64,000 bases of DNA from Paenibacillus glycinis (GTDB lineage Bacteria; Bacillota; Bacilli; Paenibacillales; Paenibacillaceae): the NCBI RefSeq assembly GCF_009909185.1, contig NZ_JAAAMV010000001.1, positions 310,001 to 374,000 on the forward strand. The letters run 5' to 3'. A program made the position numbers and the translations under genes. Below, in pieces: positions 59,386 to 64,000 of this stretch (position 1 is its first letter; each line of letters opens with the position of its first letter). The notes beneath the pieces were generated by a model. The model worked only from the letters and a program-made list of their open reading frames with translations, did no database searches and was not told the origin of the DNA.

Positions 59386-60579
59386 TTACATGCCTCCTTC
59401 GAGATAACCCATGATCGCTTGGACGTCCTTGTCGCCGCGGCCCGACAGGCTGACGACGATGATCTGGTCGCTGCCCAGCGTCGGCGCCAGTTTCATGACC
59501 TGCGCGATCGCATGCGCCGACTCCAGCGCCGGGATGATGCCTTCCGTGCGCGACAGCAGCTGCAGCGCTTCGAGCGCCTCGGCGTCCGTGATCGGCAGGT
59601 ACGCGGCGCGCTCCGTGTCTTTCAAGTAAGCATGCTCCGGACCGATGCCCGGATAATCCAAGCCCGCGGATATCGAATGCGCCGGCTGCACTTGTCCGTA
59701 TTCGTCCTGGAGGACGTAGCTTAGCGAGCCTTGGAACACGCCATGCCGTCCTTTGGTCATCGTAGCCGCGTGCTCATCGGTGTCCACGCCGCGACCCGCC
59801 GCCTCCACGCCGATCAGCTTGACGGACGCGTCGCCGATGAACGGATAGAACATGCCGATGGCATTGCTGCCGCCGCCTACCGCCGCCACGACGTAATCCG
59901 GCAGACGCCCGGCTTCTTTCTGGATCTGCTCGCGCGATTCGTCGCCGATAATCCGCTGAAAATCGCGAACCATCATCGGGTACGGATGCGGCCCCGTCAC
60001 CGAACCGAGGATGTAATACGTGTCGTCGACATGGCTGACCCAATAGCGAAGCGTCTCGTTGCAGGCATCCTTCAGCGTGCGCGTGCCGGACGTCACCGGC
60101 ACGACCTCGGCGCCGAGCAGCTTCATGCGGAACACGTTCAGCTCCTGGCGCTTCGTGTCCTCTTCGCCCATGAACACTTTGCATTCCATGCCGAGCAGCG
60201 CCGCCACCGTCGCGGAGGCCACGCCGTGCTGGCCGGCTCCCGTTTCGGCAATGATCTTGGTCTTGCCCATGCGCTTGGCAAGCACGCCTTGCCCGATCGT
60301 ATTGTTGATTTTGTGCGCGCCGGTATGGTTCAAATCCTCGCGCTTCAAATAGATTTGCGCGCCACCGAGATGCTCGGACAGCCGCTGCGCATGATATAAC
60401 GACGTCGGACGTCCCGAATATTTCGTCAATAAGTAGCGGACCTCCGCGATGAAATCAGGATCCTTCGAATAATGCCGATAAGCCTCCTCCAGCTCGATCA
60501 GCGCGTTCATCAGCGTCTCGGGGACGTACCGTCCGCCGAATTTGCCGAAGCGCCCGTTCTCGTCCGGGACTTGCGTCAT
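59386..60579 (-). CDS. trpB: tryptophan synthase beta subunit
   Basis: TrpB joins indole and serine with PLP. The 397-residue protein has [11 protein letters not shown] at the start, [16 protein letters not shown] with the PLP Lys, [12 protein letters not shown] and [13 protein letters not shown]. Its ATG overlaps the trpF stop as ATGA. Confidence 0.98.
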   Translation of the reverse strand: MTQVPDENGRFGKFGGRYVPETLMNALIELEEAYRHYSKDPDFIAEVRYLLTKYSGRPTSLYHAQRLSEHLGGAQIYLKREDLNHTGAHKINNTIGQGVLAKRMGKTKIIAETGAGQHGVASATVAALLGMECKVFMGEEDTKRQELNVFRMKLLGAEVVPVTSGTRTLKDACNETLRYWVSHVDDTYYILGSVTGPHPYPMMVRDFQRIIGDESREQIQKEAGRLPDYVVAAVGGGSNAIGMFYPFIGDASVKLIGVEAAGRGVDTDEHAATMTKGRHGVFQGSLSYVLQDEYGQVQPAHSISAGLDYPGIGPEHAYLKDTERAAYLPITDAEALEALQLLSRTEGIIPALESAHAIAQVMKLAPTLGSDQIIVVSLSGRGDKDVQAIMGYLEGGM

Positions 60580-61277
60580 AAACCTTGCACCCTTTCCGCG
60601 AAAAGTCTGATTTTCGTACTATCCTTCAAGCCGTCCGTCTCTACGCCGCTGGATACGTCCACGCCGTCGGGCGCATGCCGGGACAACAGCTCTTCCACGT
60701 TATCGGGATGCAGTCCTCCCGCGACATAGAGCGGAAGTCCGGCTGCTGCGGCCATATAGCGGTCGATGACATGCCAGGCAAACGTCCTGCCCGTCCCTCC
60801 GCCCGCCGTATCGATCAGGAACGCGTCCACGCTGCCGCGGTACGGCTCCAGCCTGTCAGGTCCGTCCGTGGATGGATCGACGGCGTCGCGTTCCGTCACC
60901 GACAATACTTTCCACACGTCGATGCCGAACGCCTGCTTGACATCCAAGCAAAATTGCGGCGATTCGTCGCCATGCAATTGGACGACATCGAGCGGCGCTA
61001 AGGCCAGCGCGGCGCGAAGCTCGTCCATCGTCGGATCGACGAATACGCCTGCCGTGCGCGGTATGCATCCATCGCGGTTGCGAAGCGCGCGAACCTCCGC
61101 GATCAATTCGCCCGCCAAGGCAGGCGTCACCTGCCGGCGGCTCTTCGCGAATACGAAGCCGACCTCGTCGATCGGCAGGCCGTCCATCGTTCGAATCGTC
61201 GCCGCATCGCGCAAGCCGCATATTTTCACTCGCGTTTTGCGCGAGCCCGGTTTCGCTTGTCCGGTCGCTGTCATCAT
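60576..61277 (-). CDS. trpF: phosphoribosylanthranilate isomerase
   Basis: TrpF converts phosphoribosylanthranilate to carboxyphenylamino-deoxyribulose phosphate. The 233-residue TIM barrel has the catalytic Cys in VKICGLRD near residue 20, [14 protein letters not shown] sequence, the catalytic Asp in [17 protein letters not shown] and a phosphate site [12 protein letters not shown] short Lys/Arg-rich lead precedes the usual start. It overlaps trpC and trpB by four bases each. Confidence 0.95.
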   Translation of the reverse strand: MMTATGQAKPGSRKTRVKICGLRDAATIRTMDGLPIDEVGFVFAKSRRQVTPALAGELIAEVRALRNRDGCIPRTAGVFVDPTMDELRAALALAPLDVVQLHGDESPQFCLDVKQAFGIDVWKVLSVTERDAVDPSTDGPDRLEPYRGSVDAFLIDTAGGGTGRTFAWHVIDRYMAAAAGLPLYVAGGLHPDNVEELLSRHAPDGVDVSSGVETDGLKDSTKIRLFAERVQGL

Positions 61278-62071
61278 CGGATCGTCACCGGTCCCATTAA
61301 ATGCTCGACGGCCGCGCCGACATCCGCTTGGCGCATAAAAGACTCGCCGATGAGCACGCCCTTGGCTCCAGCTGCCTGCACGTACGCGATATCGTCCGGC
61401 GTCGCGAGCGCGCTCTCGCTGATGACCGTCACGCCCGAAGGCACTTGGCCGATCAGCCGCTCCGTCGTCTTCAAATCCGTCACGAACGTATGAAGGTTCC
61501 GGTTGTTGATTCCGACGAGCGTCGCTTTGCCGAGGCCGAGCACGTCCGACATTTCCTCTTCGTCGTGGACTTCCACCAATACGTCCAGCCCGATGGATGT
61601 GGCGATATCGTAAAATTCCGCAAGCTTGGAAGGGCGAAGAATCGCCGCGATCAGCAATATCGCATCCGCGCCGATCAAGCGCGCTTCGTAGATTTGACGA
61701 TAGTCGACGATGAAATCCTTGCGCAGCAGCGGCAGTTTTACCGCCTCGGATACCGCGGTCAGGTATTCGTTCTTGCCTTGGAAATAATCCTCGTCCGTCA
61801 ACACGGAAATGCAGTCCGCTCCCGCTTGCTCGTAAGTCCCGGCCAAGCTAATCGGGTCGAAATCCGCACGGATCAATCCTTTGGACGGCGAGGCTTTCTT
61901 CACTTCGGCGATGAGGCCGAGCGGACGGTTCGTCCGCCCCGCAAGCGCCCGTTCGAACCCGCGGCAGGCCGTTAGCTCCGCGATCCGGCGCTCGGCTTCC
62001 GGCAGCGAGAACCGCTCGGCGAGACTATCCACTTCTTTGTTCTTGGAGGCTACGATTTTATCAAGAAACAT
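61274..62071 (-). CDS. trpC: indole-3-glycerol phosphate synthase
   Basis: TrpC closes the indole ring. The 265-residue TIM barrel has LIAEVKKASPSKGLIR with the catalytic Lys, CISVLTDEDYFQGKNEYL, LLRKDFIVDYRQIYEAR and GINNRNLHTF. Its start overlaps the trpD end by 11 bases. Confidence 0.97.
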   Translation of the reverse strand: MFLDKIVASKNKEVDSLAERFSLPEAERRIAELTACRGFERALAGRTNRPLGLIAEVKKASPSKGLIRADFDPISLAGTYEQAGADCISVLTDEDYFQGKNEYLTAVSEAVKLPLLRKDFIVDYRQIYEARLIGADAILLIAAILRPSKLAEFYDIATSIGLDVLVEVHDEEEMSDVLGLGKATLVGINNRNLHTFVTDLKTTERLIGQVPSGVTVISESALATPDDIAYVQAAGAKGVLIGESFMRQADVGAAVEHLMGPVTIR

Positions 62072-63113
62072 GGCTCAACTCTCCTGTCGTTTCAATCAAT
62101 TGCCGCAGCTTGGACGCTGCGAGACCCGAATCGATGACCGTCTTGGCCGTCTCGACGCCTTCGAGCAAGGAGCTTGCCGCACCGCCGACGAAGATGCAGG
62201 CGCCGGCGTTGGCAAGCACGATATCCCGGTATGCGCCCCGCTCCGTCCCGTCGAAGACCGAACGGATAATGCGGGCGTTCTCCGCGGAATCGCCGCCGAT
62301 GATATCCGACAGCGCATGGCTGCGAAGGCCGATATCTTCCGGCGTCAAGGTATAGGTCCGAACCGAGCCGCCGAGCAGCTCGGATACTTGCGTCGGCGAC
62401 GAGACGCTGATCTCGTCCAAGCCGTCGAAGCTGCTGACGACCATCGCGCGCTTCAAGCCAAGATCGCTCAACACGGAGGCGATCGTCTCCGTCTTGGTTC
62501 GGTCGTAAATGCCGAGCAGCTGCCTGTCGGCGCCGGCCGGATTCGTCAACGGGCCGAGCATGTTGAAGATGGTGCGAATGCCGAGTTCCCGGCGCGGGCC
62601 CGCTGCATGCTTCAGCGAAGGGTGGTACAGCTGCGCGAACATGAAGCAGATGCCGATCGCATCCAGGCAGCGCGACGCTTGCTCCGCGGTCAGCGTGATG
62701 TTCACGCCGAGCGCCTCCAGTGTATCCGCGCTTCCGGATTTGCCGGACATGGCGCGATTCCCGTGCTTGGCAACCCTGACCCCCGCGGCGGAGGCGATAA
62801 TGGCGGAAGCGGTGGAAATATTGAACTTATGAATGCCGGAGCCGCCGGTACCGCAAGTATCCAGCAGGCCGTTGCGCTCCGTGACGACGTGGTTGGAATG
62901 CGAACGCATCGCTTCCGCGAAACCCGTGATTTCGTCCCTCGTTTCGCCTTTGATGCGGAGCGCGGTCGCCACGGCGCCGATTTGGGCACCGGTCGCCTCG
63001 CCGCTCATAATGATGTCCATGACGCCGCGGGCTTCCTCTCGGGATAGGCTGGAGCCGCCGATCAACAGATTCAGGGCGCGCTGCATCGTCATGATTTCGT
63101 TTGTCACCGTCAT
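62061..63113 (-). CDS. trpD: anthranilate phosphoribosyltransferase
   Basis: TrpD attaches phosphoribose to anthranilate. The 350-residue protein has LLDTCGTGGSGIHKFNIST, VAKHGNRAMSGKSGSADTLE and FAQLYHPSLKHAAGPRRELG. The ATG at 63113 gives the family length and lies eight bases after the trpE stop; a second ATG seven codons on is possible. The longer open frame running back into trpE is a shadow. Confidence 0.96.
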   Translation of the reverse strand: MTVTNEIMTMQRALNLLIGGSSLSREEARGVMDIIMSGEATGAQIGAVATALRIKGETRDEITGFAEAMRSHSNHVVTERNGLLDTCGTGGSGIHKFNISTASAIIASAAGVRVAKHGNRAMSGKSGSADTLEALGVNITLTAEQASRCLDAIGICFMFAQLYHPSLKHAAGPRRELGIRTIFNMLGPLTNPAGADRQLLGIYDRTKTETIASVLSDLGLKRAMVVSSFDGLDEISVSSPTQVSELLGGSVRTYTLTPEDIGLRSHALSDIIGGDSAENARIIRSVFDGTERGAYRDIVLANAGACIFVGGAASSLLEGVETAKTVIDSGLAASKLRQLIETTGELSHVS

Positions 63114-63121
63114 CTGCCCGT

Positions 63122-64000
63122 TCACCCCTTCGCGTCCGCGTAATAGTCCATATTGATCATGCTCGCCGAACGCTCTAGCGGCGCGAAGGCCGCTTCCGCC
63201 ACGCGGACGGCTTTCAGCAGCGCCATCGCTTTGTTCACCGTCTCCGCGTATTCGTTCTCCGGAACGGAGTCCCATACGATGCCGGCGCCCGATTGAACGT
63301 AGGCTTTGCCGTTCTTGAAGATCATCGTCCGAATCGTAATGCAGGTGTTCAAATTGCCGTTAAAACCGAGGTACCCGATCGCGCCCGCATATGCGCCGCG
63401 CGCCTCGTTCTCGAGCTCCGCGATGATTTCCATCGCCCGCAGCTTGGGCGCTCCCGATACGGTGCCCGCAGGCATGCAGGACACGAAAGCATCGAAGAAG
63501 TCCCGGTCTTCTCTTAATTTGCCGGAAACGTTGGACACGATATGCATGACATGGGAATAGCGTTCGATTTCCATGTAGGCGTCGCAGCGGACGGTGCCGA
63601 ATTCGGAGACGCGGCCGATATCGTTGCGCCCCAGATCGACCAGCATCAGATGCTCGGCGCGTTCTTTCTCGTCGGCGAGCAGCTCCTTCTCCAGCGCCAG
63701 ATCCTGCTCCGGCGTTTTGCCGCGCGGACGCGTTCCGGCGATCGGCCGCGTCTCGACGCGTTCGCCGTCTACCTTCACGAGCGCTTCCGGCGAGGTGCCG
63801 ACGATGACCTCGTCGTCCATTTTCAAATAGTACATGTACGGAGACGGATTCATCGTGCGCAGCACGCGGTAAACATGAAGCGGATCGACCTCCGTCTCGA
63901 TGCTGAAGCGCTGCGACAGTACCACCTGGAAGATATCGCCTGCGCGAATGTATTCTTTGGATTGCTCGACGTTCGCGAGGAATTGCTCCTTCGTCAGGTT
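63122..64000 (-). CDS. trpE: anthranilate synthase component I, C-terminal part
   Basis: The frame is open to the window edge, so the 5' part is missing and 292 residues are visible. The chorismate-binding core shows [67 protein letters not shown] and the ending block [20 protein letters not shown]. It makes anthranilate from chorismate. No trpG lies between trpE and trpD, as in B. subtilis, where a shared amidotransferase is encoded elsewhere. The operon control region is outside the window. Confidence 0.97.
   Translation of the reverse strand, partial: NLTKEQFLANVEQSKEYIRAGDIFQVVLSQRFSIETEVDPLHVYRVLRTMNPSPYMYYLKMDDEVIVGTSPEALVKVDGERVETRPIAGTRPRGKTPEQDLALEKELLADEKERAEHLMLVDLGRNDIGRVSEFGTVRCDAYMEIERYSHVMHIVSNVSGKLREDRDFFDAFVSCMPAGTVSGAPKLRAMEIIAELENEARGAYAGAIGYLGFNGNLNTCITIRTMIFKNGKAYVQSGAGIVWDSVPENEYAETVNKAMALLKAVRVAEAAFAPLERSASMINMDYYADAKG

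Overview
The window is a gene-dense stretch of a high-GC, endospore-forming Firmicute, most likely a Paenibacillaceae member (Paenibacillus/Cohnella-like). This rests on: bacillithiol genes (bshA, bshB1); sporulation-linked ylbJ and ypjB; dnaD; a qcrABC menaquinol:cytochrome c reductase; and gene order that follows the Bacillus subtilis ypj-pan-dinG-asnS-dnaD and trp-hisC-tyrA-ypi-qcr blocks almost step by step. Strong GGAGG ribosome sites, frequent GTG/TTG starts and hairpin-plus-T terminators fit. No rRNA, tRNA, transposase or CRISPR array was seen.

Layout. 1-2.9 kb: the end of tmcAL, then ylbJ converging on rsmD-coaD. 3-8.6 kb: a five-gene oligopeptide ABC transporter read from oppA, with a clear promoter. 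8.9-12.3 kb: a PrsA-like foldase and a hydroxyacid dehydrogenase-lrgA-lrgB group. 12.3-17.7 kb: a looser accessory stretch with a tiny WYL-like protein under a dyad-covered promoter, two unrecognised genes, a solitary glucosaminidase, a permease, a decapitated metallo-beta-lactamase gene and a Fur-family regulator. 18-22.1 kb: a thiamine-precursor transport operon (binding protein, thiamine-binding protein, permease, ATPase, TatD hydrolase) behind a textbook TPP riboswitch and terminator. 22.2-22.6 kb: a 44-bp tandem repeat array. 22.6-32.8 kb: a degenerate sugar-nucleotide dehydratase homologue, dnaD, asnS, ackA, a 3-hydroxyacyl-CoA dehydrogenase, a short FtsH-like protease with an overlapping anchored partner, tseB, mtaD and rex. 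32.8-46 kb: dinG, a TPR protein, panD-panC-panB behind a terminator-bearing leader, then birA, cca, bshA, bshB1, mgsA, dapB, a second TPR protein and a MazG-like gene. 46-51 kb: yitT, ypjB, ypjA and qcrCBA. 51-55.6 kb: ypiF, an IDEAL protein, an unknown gene, a phosphatase and an ECF sigma/anti-sigma pair. 56-64 kb: trpEDCFBA, then hisC-tyrA.

The most novel-looking element is an apparent small RNA on the minus strand at about 56028-55947. It has a perfect consensus sigma-A promoter, a near-consensus CcpA (cre) site in the promoter spacer and a strong terminator, with no credible reading frame. Other points of interest are the terminator-controlled panB leader, a TatD-family hydrolase inside the TPP-controlled operon, the FtsH-like/anchor-protein pair, and the WYL-like mini-protein with an operator-like dyad on its promoter.

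Functional assignments come from motif recognition, protein length and gene order; no database search was run.
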